Positions 31,067 through 40,165 are shown, counted from the first letter of the stretch. The stretch: DNA of 64,000 nucleotides from Acidimicrobiales bacterium (GCA_041394265.1 JAWKIO010000005.1:558001-622000); one strand, 5' to 3'. The notes: a model not told the origin generated them from the sequence alone. Made by a program: numbers and translations.

Positions 31067-32047
31067 TCAGTTGCGGTGGCGGGACCAGTGGCAGGGGGCG
31101 CACCGAGTGTGGAGTTCGTCGACGATTGTGCGGCGGCTGGCAGCGAACTCGGGGCAATGGTCGAAGGTGAGAAGCTGGGTGCTGCCACAGTCGACACAGG
31201 CCCGATCGCGTTCGATCACCACCCGCTTCTGCCGTTCGGTCGGGTACCGCTGCTTGCCTGACGCATTGATCGGCCTCCCGTCGGCATCGTGGATCAACGC
31301 CCGAAGGAACGCCTCGGGGGCAATGCGTTCGAGCACGCTCACCGGTATCGGGATGCCGTCGTCCATCGCGGAGCCATCGCCCCGCACATGCAGCACGATC
31401 TCGTAGGACGGAGTGCCGGCGCCGCTGGTGAGCAGCTCGACGAACGCGTCGGCGTATTGCTGTGACAGTGTCGGCCACACGCCGTCGTGCTTCCGTGGCG
31501 TTGATCGCATCACCCTCGCTGTCAAAGCCGCACGGAACGTTCCGCCCTCGAGCGGCGGGAGTCGAAGGGTGAAGGCCATCATCCCGTCGGGTTCGACTCG
31601 ACATGAGACACCGCGGCGGCGGTGTTGGTACTTCTCGATGGCTTCGGGTTCGCCGTGTCGTAGCAGCCATTCGGCGATTGCCCGACCCAGATCCGATGCC
31701 GGGACGGTCTTCGCCAGTTCGACCAGCTCGACTTCGTTCGCAGCGGTGGCGACTCGGGTGAGTGTTCGGATCTTTGAGTAGGAGAGCTCACCTTGCTCGA
31801 ACGCGTCCGCGGACGCGGGCAGGGACCGCAGACAACGTCCGATGCGTATCCATTCGCGAGCCGTCGACGGCTCGATGTCGGCCTCGGCCGACAGCCAGGC
31901 TGCAGCGCTCGCCGCCCCGTCGATGAGCCACTCGCCCGAATCGGCGAATTCGGCCGCAAGGTTGACCAGTTCGAACTGGCTCCGGGCCCAGATCGCAGCA
32001 GTGTCTCGCAGCCGGTCCTTCAACGACATCAACGTTCCGGTGGTCAT
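31067..32047 (-). CDS. DUF222 protein with C-terminal HNH nuclease domain
   Basis: A 326-residue protein of the actinobacterial DUF222-HNH (13E12-like) family. The DUF222 part covers residues about 15-250, with the AAAWLSAEADIEPSTAREWIRIGR-type helix, LSYSKIRTLTRVA and GTFRAALTARV. The C-terminal HNH motif has the zinc pairs CVDC and CAPC; the central residues read TFDHCPEF, so the usual double-His is partly altered. These genes are abundant in actinobacteria and sometimes spread as repeats; their role is unsettled. Only one copy is in the window. The ATG at 32047 follows a GGGGA purine site. Confidence 0.88.
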   Translation of the reverse strand: MTTGTLMSLKDRLRDTAAIWARSQFELVNLAAEFADSGEWLIDGAASAAAWLSAEADIEPSTAREWIRIGRCLRSLPASADAFEQGELSYSKIRTLTRVATAANEVELVELAKTVPASDLGRAIAEWLLRHGEPEAIEKYQHRRRGVSCRVEPDGMMAFTLRLPPLEGGTFRAALTARVMRSTPRKHDGVWPTLSQQYADAFVELLTSGAGTPSYEIVLHVRGDGSAMDDGIPIPVSVLERIAPEAFLRALIHDADGRPINASGKQRYPTERQKRVVIERDRACVDCGSTQLLTFDHCPEFAASRRTIVDELHTRCAPCHWSRHRN

Positions 32048-32137
32048 GGTGTCCCCGCTTCTTTCGATCCTGCTCGCCGGCGAATCGTCCCGGTCGAGCT
32101 GCGCTCGACCAGCGTACTCAGGGGGTGTGACACGCCA

Positions 32138-32185
32138 GGAACAGGTGTTCCGCAATCAGAATCTGATGCCACGCGTCCGCGGACG
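32138..32185. other. Cluster of three palindromes upstream of the HNH gene
   Basis: Within 48 bp lie GGAACA-GG-TGTTCC (32138-32151), ATCAGA-A-TCTGAT (32155-32167) and CGTCCGCGGACG (32174-32185). The 15-mer ACGCGTCCGCGGACG at 32171-32185 is repeated exactly inside the HNH gene at 31801-31815, where it belongs to a 16-bp perfect palindrome. Operators or a terminator cluster for the upstream anti-sigma-like gene are possible. Confidence 0.45.
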
Positions 32186-32235
32186 TATGGCGATCCAGAC
32201 GCAGCACCGTGCGCCGGGTGGACGACCGATCGGGG

Positions 32236-33717
32236 TCAACCCTTTGGGTGTTGGAAGGCGCAGCTGACCTCGCCGCCGATCGCCTCGATCTCGGCGGGAG
32301 TCGTGGCCCCGGCCATGCGGTCGACCGTGGCCTGGAACTCCTGCCGAAGCCATTCGAGGCGCTCGTCGGCCGCTCCGCCCCCGATGGCTTCGTAGGCTCG
32401 GGCTTCGGCTTGCACCACCGACCAGCGAGCTCCGCTGGACAGCGCGTCGATCGCTCGCTGGCGCCGAGCGTCGTCGCCGGCTCGAGCGGCGTCGAGCCAC
32501 TCAGCTCCCCAGGTACACGCCACGAACTGCCTCGTGAAGAAGGCGACGGTGAACTCACCCCCGGGGACGGCATCGATCAATGGCTGAGGATCCCATCCTG
32601 GAGCGAGGGCGTTGTTGTCGAGCCATCGCTCGACCGTGCCCGCCTGATCGAACATGAACGGGTCGCCCAGTCGTTTCACCAGATCGGGTTGGACGATGCG
32701 CTCCAGCGACTCGGCGACGCTCGTCAGATCGCCGAGCTCGACGTCCGCCCCGACCCGTTCCATGGCGAGCGAGAACCAGTAGCCGTCCTCGGCCCAGACC
32801 ATCGTCGCCGGCTCGCGGTCGGGGGTGGCCGCTACGTAGACCCCCTCGGTCGAGCGCACCTCGACATGCTGACGATCGGACCCCAAGGTCTCGAGCGCAC
32901 CAGCGACGAGCGGTCCCGGCGCCATGGTGAGCCGCACCTCGGTCGACGCGTCGAGCGACCAACCCAGCACGGTGCGGTGATCGGTCGGTCGGGCCGCAGG
33001 AAACGTCGCATGCGACAGGCCCTGGGGTAGTTCGCCACTCATGACGATCTCACCGTCGACCACTCGGGCATCGGTGGCCACAGCGAAGGCCTCCTCTTCG
33101 CTGAGACCCCAGCCGACCACGCACACCACCCCGTCGCCCCACTGACGGAACACCTTCACGCTGCCGCGCTCGGGGTCGGAACCGATACGAACCGCGTCGC
33201 CATCGACGTCGACCTCTCGGAAGACCTCGGTGAACTCCTCGGGTCCATCGGTGATCTCGACCCCCACGTAGTCCAAGAAGTACACCGTGACCGCACCGTT
33301 GGCGACGGGCTGCTTCATGACGGCGGTCGTCGGTCCCCAGTCCTCGCCCTGCGCATTGCTCCACACGAGGTGCTGATCGCTCACGGTGGCGAGGTCGATC
33401 GTGTCGGGCGGTACCAGGAACCACCGATCGGTGGCGAGCGATGCCGATTCGGCAACCGTCGTCGGGGAATCGGCGATGGGCGCCGTCGTCGGCGCAAGCG
33501 CCGTCGTGGGCACGGACGTCTCGATCGCCTGGTCGCCATCCGAGGTGCCCAGCAGCCATCCGGCAGAAGCGACTGCGACCGCCATGACGGCAACCATTGC
33601 CACCGACGCGGCGCGCCGCCGTCGCTCGCTGCGGTCGATGTGGGCCCGGAGGGCGTTGGCGGTCGGGGTTTCGCTGACCGTCGGCGTCACGCGGTCGAGC
33701 AGTTCATCGATCTGCAT
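32236..33717 (-). CDS. Probable anti-sigma factor / extracytoplasmic sensor
   Basis: A 493-residue single-span membrane protein: a short cytoplasmic N-terminus with a basic stretch (RSERRRR), a membrane helix at about residues 38-57 (ASVAMVAVMAVAVASAGWLL), and a large extracellular part with a Thr/Pro linker and no recognised domain. It overlaps the end of the ECF sigma gene, which is the usual arrangement for an anti-sigma factor, but the N-terminus lacks the zinc-binding HxxxCxxC motif. The role is therefore inferred from position and topology. ATG 33717 is 7 nt from GAGGAG; ATG 33720 is the alternative. Confidence 0.7.
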   Translation of the reverse strand: MQIDELLDRVTPTVSETPTANALRAHIDRSERRRRAASVAMVAVMAVAVASAGWLLGTSDGDQAIETSVPTTALAPTTAPIADSPTTVAESASLATDRWFLVPPDTIDLATVSDQHLVWSNAQGEDWGPTTAVMKQPVANGAVTVYFLDYVGVEITDGPEEFTEVFREVDVDGDAVRIGSDPERGSVKVFRQWGDGVVCVVGWGLSEEEAFAVATDARVVDGEIVMSGELPQGLSHATFPAARPTDHRTVLGWSLDASTEVRLTMAPGPLVAGALETLGSDRQHVEVRSTEGVYVAATPDREPATMVWAEDGYWFSLAMERVGADVELGDLTSVAESLERIVQPDLVKRLGDPFMFDQAGTVERWLDNNALAPGWDPQPLIDAVPGGEFTVAFFTRQFVACTWGAEWLDAARAGDDARRQRAIDALSSGARWSVVQAEARAYEAIGGGAADERLEWLRQEFQATVDRMAGATTPAEIEAIGGEVSCAFQHPKG

Positions 33718-34222
33718 CATCGATCTCCTCTTGCAGCTCGGATCGCAGTCGTGCGATCGCCTGGTGAACGAGTGCCTTGACCGTGCCCTCGGCACAGTTC
33801 ATGGCGATGGCCGTGTCACGAACGCTCAGCCGTGCGTAGTGGCGAAGCAGCAGCGCGGTGCGCTGGCGGTGCGGAAGGTCACGGATCACCGCAAGCATCT
33901 CGACGGTCCCGGTCTCGTCGAGGTGGTGGTCCGCTCGAGCGAGGCGGGCAGCCACAGCGCGGCCACGAAACACGCGCCGCCACGAACTCGTCGACGAGTT
34001 CACCGCCACGGTCGCGAGCCAACCCCACGGATGCTCCATCTGCGACACCTCAGGCCACGATCGGACCAGCTTCAGCATCGCCTCTTGCGCGAGATCCTCG
34101 GCCTCTTCTCGGCTCCCGGTCTTAAGTGTCAGCAGGCCGAGCAGGCGCGCGTAGTGGGCCTCGATGAAGGCATCGAGATCGAGCGCGACGTGCTGCTCAG
34201 GCTGGACAGAGATTCCGGTCAT
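33704..34222 (-). CDS. ECF-family RNA polymerase sigma factor
   Basis: A 172-residue group IV sigma factor. Region 2 (about residues 18-85) includes EEAEDLAQEAMLKLVRSW and HPWGWLATVAVN, and region 4 (about 105-165) includes LPHRQRTALLLRHYARLSVRDTA and GTVKALVHQAIARLR. There is no extra C-terminal domain. It is translationally coupled to the membrane protein downstream, which probably holds it inactive at the membrane until a signal arrives. The stimulus and target promoters are unknown. Confidence 0.93.
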   Translation of the reverse strand: MTGISVQPEQHVALDLDAFIEAHYARLLGLLTLKTGSREEAEDLAQEAMLKLVRSWPEVSQMEHPWGWLATVAVNSSTSSWRRVFRGRAVAARLARADHHLDETGTVEMLAVIRDLPHRQRTALLLRHYARLSVRDTAIAMNCAEGTVKALVHQAIARLRSELQEEIDDADR

Positions 34223-34266
34223 CGGGTGGACAAACGCCGCTCCACCCGGATTGGTTTAGTCGCGAA

Positions 34267-34848
34267 CTACCCCAGCAGGTCGTCGGTGCCGTGCCAGCGG
34301 ACCGTGCGGAGTGCGGTTTCGAGTTGGGCGACGGTGTCCTCGTCGAGACCGAGCGCTTCGGCCGTGTCGTCGCTGACGAGACCGGCCTGCTCGGCGCCGG
34401 CCTGCGCCATCGACGGCAGCGACTCGGCGAAGCGGACCATCTCGTCGAAGTCGCTCGGCTTGGTCCGGAACCAGCGAGCGCCACGATCGAAGCCCTTGAC
34501 CTTGTCGGTCGGGCGGCTGGAGTGCGAGAAGACGACGACAGGCAGCGACCACAGGGCGGAGTCGTTCTGCAGCAGTTCGAGGACCTCGTGGCCGTTGATC
34601 CCGGGCATCATCAGGTCGAGGACGACGATGGCCGGGAAGCGGTCGGCGTCGGCGGCGTGCAGCTTGTCGATCAGCTTGGTGCCGTCATCGAGGTAGGTCA
34701 CCTCGGCATCGAGCCCGGCGTCGGTGATGGCCAGCTCGAGGAAGAGCAGGTCATTCGGGTCATCGTCGACCATCCAGACCTGCAACGACTTCGACGACCC
34801 CGCGGGTGATGTGGGGCGTGCGTTGGGTCCGACCAGTGACTGCTGCAT
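34267..34848 (-). CDS. Single-domain response regulator (Rcp1-like) with C-terminal extension
   Basis: A 193-residue protein with one receiver domain at about residues 22-150. It has the acidic pair VDDDPND, the phosphoacceptor Asp in VVLDLMMPGINGHEVL, the Ser switch residue in VVVFSHSS and the Lys in FRTKPSDFDEM. The pattern PNDLLFLELAITDAG resembles Rcp1-type regulators that pair with phytochrome-like histidine kinases. The ~45-residue C-terminal tail is acidic and helical, without a DNA-binding domain, so output must be by protein contact. GGAGG lies 6 nt before the start codon. No kinase gene is adjacent. Confidence 0.88.
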   Translation of the reverse strand: MQQSLVGPNARPTSPAGSSKSLQVWMVDDDPNDLLFLELAITDAGLDAEVTYLDDGTKLIDKLHAADADRFPAIVVLDLMMPGINGHEVLELLQNDSALWSLPVVVFSHSSRPTDKVKGFDRGARWFRTKPSDFDEMVRFAESLPSMAQAGAEQAGLVSDDTAEALGLDEDTVAQLETALRTVRWHGTDDLLG

Positions 34849-34957
34849 CCGTGCCTCCTCGGTCGTCGACAGACAGCGGTCGCCGCCTCCCGACGGCCGG
34901 AGTGTCGGTGCGCGAACGCCCAATGGAATGGTCGACGACGAGATTGAGGCAGATGGC

Positions 34958-36601
34958 CTACCTCCCGTCCTCCGAAATCAAGCCGTTGGCGACCTCGATC
35001 GACCGGGTGCAGCTGATGGCGTCGCGGAACGCTCGGTCGTGGGAGACGATGAGAGCGGTGCCGGTGAACTTGGTCAACGCCTGCTCGAGCTGCTCGATGG
35101 CGGGAAGATCGAGGTGGTTGGTGGGCTCGTCGAGGACGAGGGTGTTGACGCCTGAAGCCTGGAACACGGCGAGGAGCGCTCGGGTGCGCTCCCCCGGCGA
35201 CAGCTCGCTGGTCGGCCGTTGCACATGGTCGGCGCCGAGGCCGAATTTGGCGAGGGTGGAGCGAGCGTCGGCGACGGTGACACCGGTGGCCTCGATGAAG
35301 CCGCCGAGGAGCTGGGGTGTGTCATCGAAGCGGGTTCGCTGCTGATCGATGCGACCGACGATGACGGATCGGCCGAGCCGTTGGGTGCCGGTGGTGAGCG
35401 GCCGATCGCCGAGAAGTGCGTCGAGCAAGGTGCTCTTGCCCGCACCGTTCGGCCCCGAGATCAGCACCCGATCACCGGCATTGATCTCGAGCGTGACCGG
35501 ACCGAGACGGAAGCTCCCCTGCTCGATCACGGCGTCACGCAGTTCGGCAACGAGGTCGCCCGACCGTTCGACGCTGCCGATCTCGAAGTGGAGCTGCCAT
35601 GGCTCCCAGGGTTTGTCGACGACCTCGAGCCGCTCGATGGCTCGCTCGGTGCGTCGGGCCCTGGCGGCAAGTTGTTCGGTTCGCTCGATCTTGGCCTTGC
35701 GGAGGAGCTTGTCGCCGTCGCTCGGATTCTTCTTGGCCTTGGCCACGCCGGTGGTGGCCCACTCCCGCTCGGTCCGGGCTCGGTCGGTGAGCTCGGATCG
35801 TTGGCCGACATAGTTCGCGTACTTCTCCTCGGCATGGCGTTTGGCGACCGCTCGGGCCTCGAGGTATCCCTGCCACCCTCCGCCATAGACGGCCGAGGTG
35901 AAGGTGTAGGGATCGAGCTCGACCACGGACGAGATCACTCGGTCGAGGAAGCGCCGGTCGTGGGAGACGAGCATGACGGGTCGGTCGACGCCGACGAGGA
36001 AGGACTCGAGCTGGGCGAGACCGGCGATGTCGAGGTCGTTGGTCGGTTCGTCGAGCAGGAGGATGTCGAACTGGGAGACCAAGATGATGGCGAGCCCGAC
36101 TCGGGCTTGCTCGCCGCCCGACAGGCTCGCCGCCTCCTGGTCGAGCACGCTGGCTCGGAGTCCGATGCGGTCGAGGGTGGCGGCGAGCCGCTGATCAAGG
36201 TCGGCGGCGCCCAGGCGGAGCCAACGGTCGAGGGCGAGGTCGTAGCGATCGGCAGCGTCGGGAGCCGACGAGGCCAGGTCGTTGGTGGCGGCGTCGAGCT
36301 CTCGTTGGGCAGCAGCGACGCCAGTACGGTCGGCGACGACGTCGAGCACGGTGGCGCCGGGCTCGGGAGCGAGTTCCTGGGCGAGCAGTCCGATGGTCGA
36401 GGACTCGGGGATGAGTGACACCCGGCCGCGGGTCGGCGTGAGCTCGCCGGTGGCGAGACGCAGCAGGGTCGACTTTCCGGCACCGTTCGGACCGACCAGA
36501 CCGATCCGGTCGCCGGCACCGACCGTGAGGGTCACGCCGTCGAGGATGGTCGTGCCACCGCGATCGAAGCCGAGGTCGGTGAGGTGGAGCTGGGCGGTCA
36601 C
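34958..36601 (-). CDS. ABC-F family ATPase
   Basis: A 547-residue protein with two ABC cassettes and no membrane domain, typical of ribosome-associated ABC-F translation factors. The first cassette has GLVGPNGAGKSTLL, LSGGEQAR and LLLDEPTNDLD; the second has SGPNGAGKSTLL, LSPGERTR and LVLDEPTNHLD. The basic inter-domain linker (AVAKRHAEEKYANYV..., rich in Lys/Arg) is the P-site tRNA interaction motif of the family. ABC-F proteins rescue stalled ribosomes or protect from antibiotics; the role here is unspecified. GTG start. The second copy at 53460-55268 is a different subfamily. Confidence 0.92.
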   Translation of the reverse strand: MTAQLHLTDLGFDRGGTTILDGVTLTVGAGDRIGLVGPNGAGKSTLLRLATGELTPTRGRVSLIPESSTIGLLAQELAPEPGATVLDVVADRTGVAAAQRELDAATNDLASSAPDAADRYDLALDRWLRLGAADLDQRLAATLDRIGLRASVLDQEAASLSGGEQARVGLAIILVSQFDILLLDEPTNDLDIAGLAQLESFLVGVDRPVMLVSHDRRFLDRVISSVVELDPYTFTSAVYGGGWQGYLEARAVAKRHAEEKYANYVGQRSELTDRARTEREWATTGVAKAKKNPSDGDKLLRKAKIERTEQLAARARRTERAIERLEVVDKPWEPWQLHFEIGSVERSGDLVAELRDAVIEQGSFRLGPVTLEINAGDRVLISGPNGAGKSTLLDALLGDRPLTTGTQRLGRSVIVGRIDQQRTRFDDTPQLLGGFIEATGVTVADARSTLAKFGLGADHVQRPTSELSPGERTRALLAVFQASGVNTLVLDEPTNHLDLPAIEQLEQALTKFTGTALIVSHDRAFRDAISCTRSIEVANGLISEDGR

Positions 36602-36700
36602 GGGTCCACTCTGCCACGGGGCACCGCTCGAGAGCCCCGAAATTCGGGACCTTTGGCGCGGCTGGCGGTCCTGGCCGTTTCGCTACGATGCCGAAGCGAT

Positions 36701-37273
36701 ATGGGCCGTCCACTGAGCGAAGCAGCACGAGACAAGGCGCAGGCGGCGGCCTTGGAGGTCATTGCCCGGGCGGGTGTCGCAGGGTTCACCGTCGACGCCG
36801 TCGCAAAGTTGTCCGGCGTGGCGAAGACGACCATCTACCGACACTGGGATTCGGCGAATGCGCTGTTGATCGACACGATCGACTGCATGGTCGTGCCGTT
36901 TCCGACCCCCGACACCGGTTCGTTGGGATCGGACCTGCAGGCTTTTCTCGACGTGCTGGGGCCGGTGTTCGACGATCCGACGATGGTGCGAACCATGCTC
37001 GGAACGATGGCGGCAGCGTCGTTCGACGAGGAACTGAACCGCATCCATCAGGAACTGATGACCGAGCGCAAGCGGCCGATCCGGGAGATGATCGACCGTG
37101 CGCTGGCCCGGGGCGAGATCCGTGACGACCTGCCGATGGACACGATCGTCGACATGATCGAGGGACCGTTCATGTCTCGATTCATCCTTCGCCGCGTGGG
37201 GCGAGACCGTGACGAGGAACGCCTGATGGTCGACCTCATCGTGCGCGCGCTGCGTCGCAACGAGGCCGACTGA
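36701..37273 (+). CDS. TetR-family transcriptional regulator
   Basis: A 190-residue repressor. The N-terminal HTH is canonical: AALEVIARAGVAGFTVDAVAKLSGVAKTTIYRHW, in which VAKTTIYRHW is the recognition helix. The C-terminal ligand domain (about residues 85-185) matches the TetR_C group with MVRTMLGTMAAASF. TACGAT at 36684-36689 is a plausible -10 with an 11-nt leader. It is followed after 88 bp by an oxidoreductase-SDR pair and probably controls it. The ABC-F gene is divergent, 99 bp away. Confidence 0.9.
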   Translation: MGRPLSEAARDKAQAAALEVIARAGVAGFTVDAVAKLSGVAKTTIYRHWDSANALLIDTIDCMVVPFPTPDTGSLGSDLQAFLDVLGPVFDDPTMVRTMLGTMAAASFDEELNRIHQELMTERKRPIREMIDRALARGEIRDDLPMDTIVDMIEGPFMSRFILRRVGRDRDEERLMVDLIVRALRRNEAD

Positions 37274-37361
37274 CCGGTCGCACGCCCGAATGGCGTGCTC
37301 AGCGGATTTCCACCAAGATCACAGGCGTTCGAGAACGCCGACAGAACGAGGGGAAGACACC

Positions 37362-38336
37362 ATGCGAGCATGGCAAGTGACCGAACTGGGAGAGCCGACC
37401 GAGGTACTCCAGCTCGTCGAGGTCGACGATCCGACACCCCGAGCGGGCAACGTGGTGATCGACATCAAGGCATGCGGGTTGAAGTTTCCCGATCTCCTCC
37501 AGATCCGCGGTGGCTACCAGGTCAAGCCGAAGCTGCCGTTCACGCCGGGCGGCGAGATCGCCGGTGTCATCTCGGCCGTGGGTGATGGTGTCACGTCCGT
37601 CGCGGTTGGCGATCGGGTGTTGGTCATGGGCAACGGTGGCCTCGCCGAGAAGGTCGAGTTCCCCGCAGCTGCTTGTTTCCCGATTCCCGACGCGATGTCG
37701 TTCGAACATGCGGCGTGCCTCCTCACGAACTACGGGACCACCGTGTTCGCGCTCGACGACCGAGCCCATCTGCAGCCGGGCGAGACGATGCTCGTCACCG
37801 CAGCCGCCGGCGGCGTGGGGTCCTCCGCCATCCAGGTTGGCAAGGCCATGGGAGCGAACGTCATCGGCCTTGCCGGCGGCCCCGACAAGGTCAAGACCGT
37901 GCTCGACCTCGGCGCCGATGCGGCGTTCGATTACAAAGAAGTCGACGTGGTCGAGGCGGTGCGGGCGGCGACCGACGGCCGTGGCGTCGACGTCTGCTAC
38001 GAGGCCGTCGGGGGCGACATCTTCGACCAGGTACGCCGCACGATGGCGTGGGACGGCCGCCTCCTGGTCATCGGGTTCACGAGCGGGCGGATTCCCGAAG
38101 CGCCGGCCAACCACATCTTGCTGAAGAACTACTCGATCGTCGGTGTCCACTGGGGTGCCAGCCTCGACCGCGACCCATCGGCACTGCGTCGAGGTTGGGA
38201 TCGGATCTGTGAGCTCTACGCCACCGGTCACATCGACCCGCTGATCGACGCCGTGCGCCCGCTCGACGAAGCGGTGGCGGCGCTCGATGACCTCGACAAC
38301 CGACGTACCAAGGGAAAGGTCGTGATCGCACCATGA
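37362..38336 (+). CDS. NADPH:quinone oxidoreductase, MDR superfamily
   Basis: A 324-residue zinc-independent medium-chain reductase. The N-terminal GroES-like domain shows LKFPDLLQIRGGYQVKP-type sequence and PGGEIAGVISAVGDGV; the Rossmann part has VTAAAGGVGSSAIQVGKAMGA (NADPH site) and VDVCYEAVGGDIF. No catalytic zinc Cys/His set is seen, as in quinone reductases and enoyl reductases. ATG 37362 follows GAGGGGAAG. Its stop overlaps the start of the SDR gene by 4 bp, so the two work together on one substrate chain, probably an acyl or ring compound (inference). Confidence 0.9.
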   Translation: MRAWQVTELGEPTEVLQLVEVDDPTPRAGNVVIDIKACGLKFPDLLQIRGGYQVKPKLPFTPGGEIAGVISAVGDGVTSVAVGDRVLVMGNGGLAEKVEFPAAACFPIPDAMSFEHAACLLTNYGTTVFALDDRAHLQPGETMLVTAAAGGVGSSAIQVGKAMGANVIGLAGGPDKVKTVLDLGADAAFDYKEVDVVEAVRAATDGRGVDVCYEAVGGDIFDQVRRTMAWDGRLLVIGFTSGRIPEAPANHILLKNYSIVGVHWGASLDRDPSALRRGWDRICELYATGHIDPLIDAVRPLDEAVAALDDLDNRRTKGKVVIAP

Positions 38337-39145
38337 GCGGTACCGGATCACACGATGACGAAGCCGACCAGATCACCGAGCAGCCGCTCAACCTGTTCGA
38401 CCTGAGCGGCAAGGTGGCCGTGGTCACCGGCGGTAGCCGTGGCCTCGGCCGACAGATGATCCGAGCGTTCGCCCGCTGCGGGGCCGACGTGGTGATCGCC
38501 AGCCGCAAGATCCAGGCGTGCGAACTGCTCGCCACCGAGGTCGAGTCAACGACCGGTCGGCGAGCGCTTCCCGTCGCCTGCCACGTCGGATACTGGGACC
38601 AGTGCGATGAACTGGTCGACAAGGTCTACGACGAGTTCGGCCGCTGCGACGTGTTGGTGAACAACGCCGGCCTGTCCCCGCTGTATGACTCGCTCGCCAA
38701 TGTCACCGAGGCGCTCTACGACAAGGTGCTCGAAGTCAACCTCAAGGGGCCGTTCCGCTTGATGGCGGCGATGGGCAAGCGCATGGCCGACAGCGGCACC
38801 GGCGGCTCGATCATCAACATCAGCTCGATCGCCGCCGTCCAGCCAACACCGAACGAGGCGGCCTACGGAGCGGCCAAGGCCGGACTCAACGCGCTGAGCA
38901 GTGCGTTCGCCCGGGAGTACGCGCCGAGTGTGCGGGTCAACACGATCATGCCCGGCCCGTTCCTCACCGACATCGCCGATGCCTGGGATCTCGATGCGTT
39001 CGCCAAGCGAGCCGAAACCACGATCCCGCTCCAGCGCGGTGGCCTCCCCCACGAGGTGGTGGGCGCTGCGCTGTATCTCGCGTCGGACGCCTCGAGTTAC
39101 ACCACCGGTTCGATCATCAAGATCGACGGCGGCATCGCCTACTGA
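38333..39145 (+). CDS. Short-chain dehydrogenase/reductase
   Basis: A 270-residue SDR oxidoreductase with an extra ~20-residue acidic N-terminus. The cofactor site is VVTGGSRGLGRQM (TGxxxGxG), followed by VLVNNAGLSP, the catalytic Ser in NISSIAA and YGAAKAG (YxxxK). The C-terminus TTGSIIKIDGGIAY is typical. Arg-Lys after the second strand (IASRK) suggests NADP. Translationally coupled to the quinone-oxidoreductase gene by an ATGA overlap. Confidence 0.93.
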   Translation: MSGTGSHDDEADQITEQPLNLFDLSGKVAVVTGGSRGLGRQMIRAFARCGADVVIASRKIQACELLATEVESTTGRRALPVACHVGYWDQCDELVDKVYDEFGRCDVLVNNAGLSPLYDSLANVTEALYDKVLEVNLKGPFRLMAAMGKRMADSGTGGSIINISSIAAVQPTPNEAAYGAAKAGLNALSSAFAREYAPSVRVNTIMPGPFLTDIADAWDLDAFAKRAETTIPLQRGGLPHEVVGAALYLASDASSYTTGSIIKIDGGIAY

Positions 39146-39161
39146 GCGGTCAGTCGCTCAG
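39142..39161. terminator. Bidirectional hairpin spanning two stop codons
   Basis: CTGAGCG-GTCAGT-CGCTCAG is a perfect 7-bp stem with a 6-nt loop. The left arm contains the SDR stop codon and the right arm the stop codon of the convergent LiaF-like gene. Confidence 0.55.
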
Positions 39162-40027
39162 CTGGCAACCGGGGCGTCGTCGGGGAAGTCCGCTGGATCG
39201 AAGTCGTCCAGCGGATCGGCCTCGCTCGAGGAGAAGCTCATGTCGACGGGTCCGGCGTCGGCCTCGGGCGTCGACCGGGTGATCTCGGCGTCGACCGGAG
39301 CCGACTCGGCCGGGGTCGACGTCGCAATCGACGCGTCGACGGCAGCAGCCTCTGCCGCGGCGTGAGCAGCGTGGGTGGGCGGTGGTGCAGGCGTCGGCGC
39401 TGCAGGTGCCGCCGTCGCTTCCGCAGTGGCAGCAGCCGCCTGAGCGGTGGCCGCTTCCTCAGCGGCGATCTCGGCAAGCAGTCGAGCCTCCTCGGCTGCC
39501 ATTTCGGCGAGCTGGCGCTGTTCCTCGTCGGCGTCGGCGAGGATGTCGGCAAGTCCGCGCTGGGGCGGGGGTGTGGCCTTCGACTTCTTGCGCCGGAAGC
39601 GGGCGAACCGGTCCGGCTGCACTCGTTCGGGGCGATCGGGCGTGCGAACCCGCACGCGGCCGAGCACGGCGGTGGCGGCGATGTCGAGCCGCGGCAACTG
39701 CTTGCCGGCGAGGTCGACCCCTTCGTCGTCGGAGGGAGGGGCCTCGTCCTCTCCTGACACGTCCGACGACGCACCGGCCAGGAACGTGGAGCCCTCGAGC
39801 GTGACCCGAGTCCCGACCGGAACGAGGAGTTCGACCGAGCCGAGGAAGCACGAGATGGAGATCTCGACATCGTCCTCGCCCATGGGTCGGGCCAGGCGAA
39901 GGTCGAAGAACGACTTGCCGAGCACCGTGGTCACGTCGACCTCGTGGGCGAGATCCCAACGGTGTTCACGGCGCGAGGAACCCAGCACGGTGCGGACCGT
40001 GGTGTTGTGGATCTCGTCGTCGGCCAC
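39158..40027 (-). CDS. LiaF-like cell-wall response domain protein
   Basis: A 289-residue soluble protein. Residues about 1-85 and 110-135 carry the LiaF C-terminal beta-repeat pattern (TVLGSSRREHRWDLAHEVDV, KSFFDLRLARP, ISCFLGSVELLVPVGTRVTLEGSTFLAG), known from LiaF and from cell-wall-active-antibiotic response proteins. The DUF1707-type start and membrane helices of LiaF are absent. The rest is an Ala/Glu coiled region (about 155-200) and a Pro/Ala/Ser-rich acidic tail. GTG start, with GAGGAG 8 nt upstream. It may sense membrane stress, but no LiaRS-like kinase lies nearby. Confidence 0.7.
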   Translation of the reverse strand: MADDEIHNTTVRTVLGSSRREHRWDLAHEVDVTTVLGKSFFDLRLARPMGEDDVEISISCFLGSVELLVPVGTRVTLEGSTFLAGASSDVSGEDEAPPSDDEGVDLAGKQLPRLDIAATAVLGRVRVRTPDRPERVQPDRFARFRRKKSKATPPPQRGLADILADADEEQRQLAEMAAEEARLLAEIAAEEAATAQAAAATAEATAAPAAPTPAPPPTHAAHAAAEAAAVDASIATSTPAESAPVDAEITRSTPEADAGPVDMSFSSSEADPLDDFDPADFPDDAPVAS

Positions 40028-40165
40028 GTAGGCGTCTCCTCGATGGTCGTGGGTCCTCGACAGCTTCGGTGACCACCAGTCGATCTATGAGCCGATCCTC
40101 GCCGTTGCCGGAGGAGCGCTGCCTTCCTATCGTGGACGTCTCGACAAGCCAGAGGAGCTGCTGAC

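Noticed and set aside
31067..32047. Insertion sequence or homing element around the DUF222-HNH gene
   Set aside because: No terminal inverted repeats, target duplication, integrase or intron boundary is visible; the 15-mer pair alone is not enough.
32236..33717. Classical zinc-binding anti-sigma factor
   Set aside because: The N-terminus has no HxxxCxxC motif; the anti-sigma role is kept only as an inference from position and topology.
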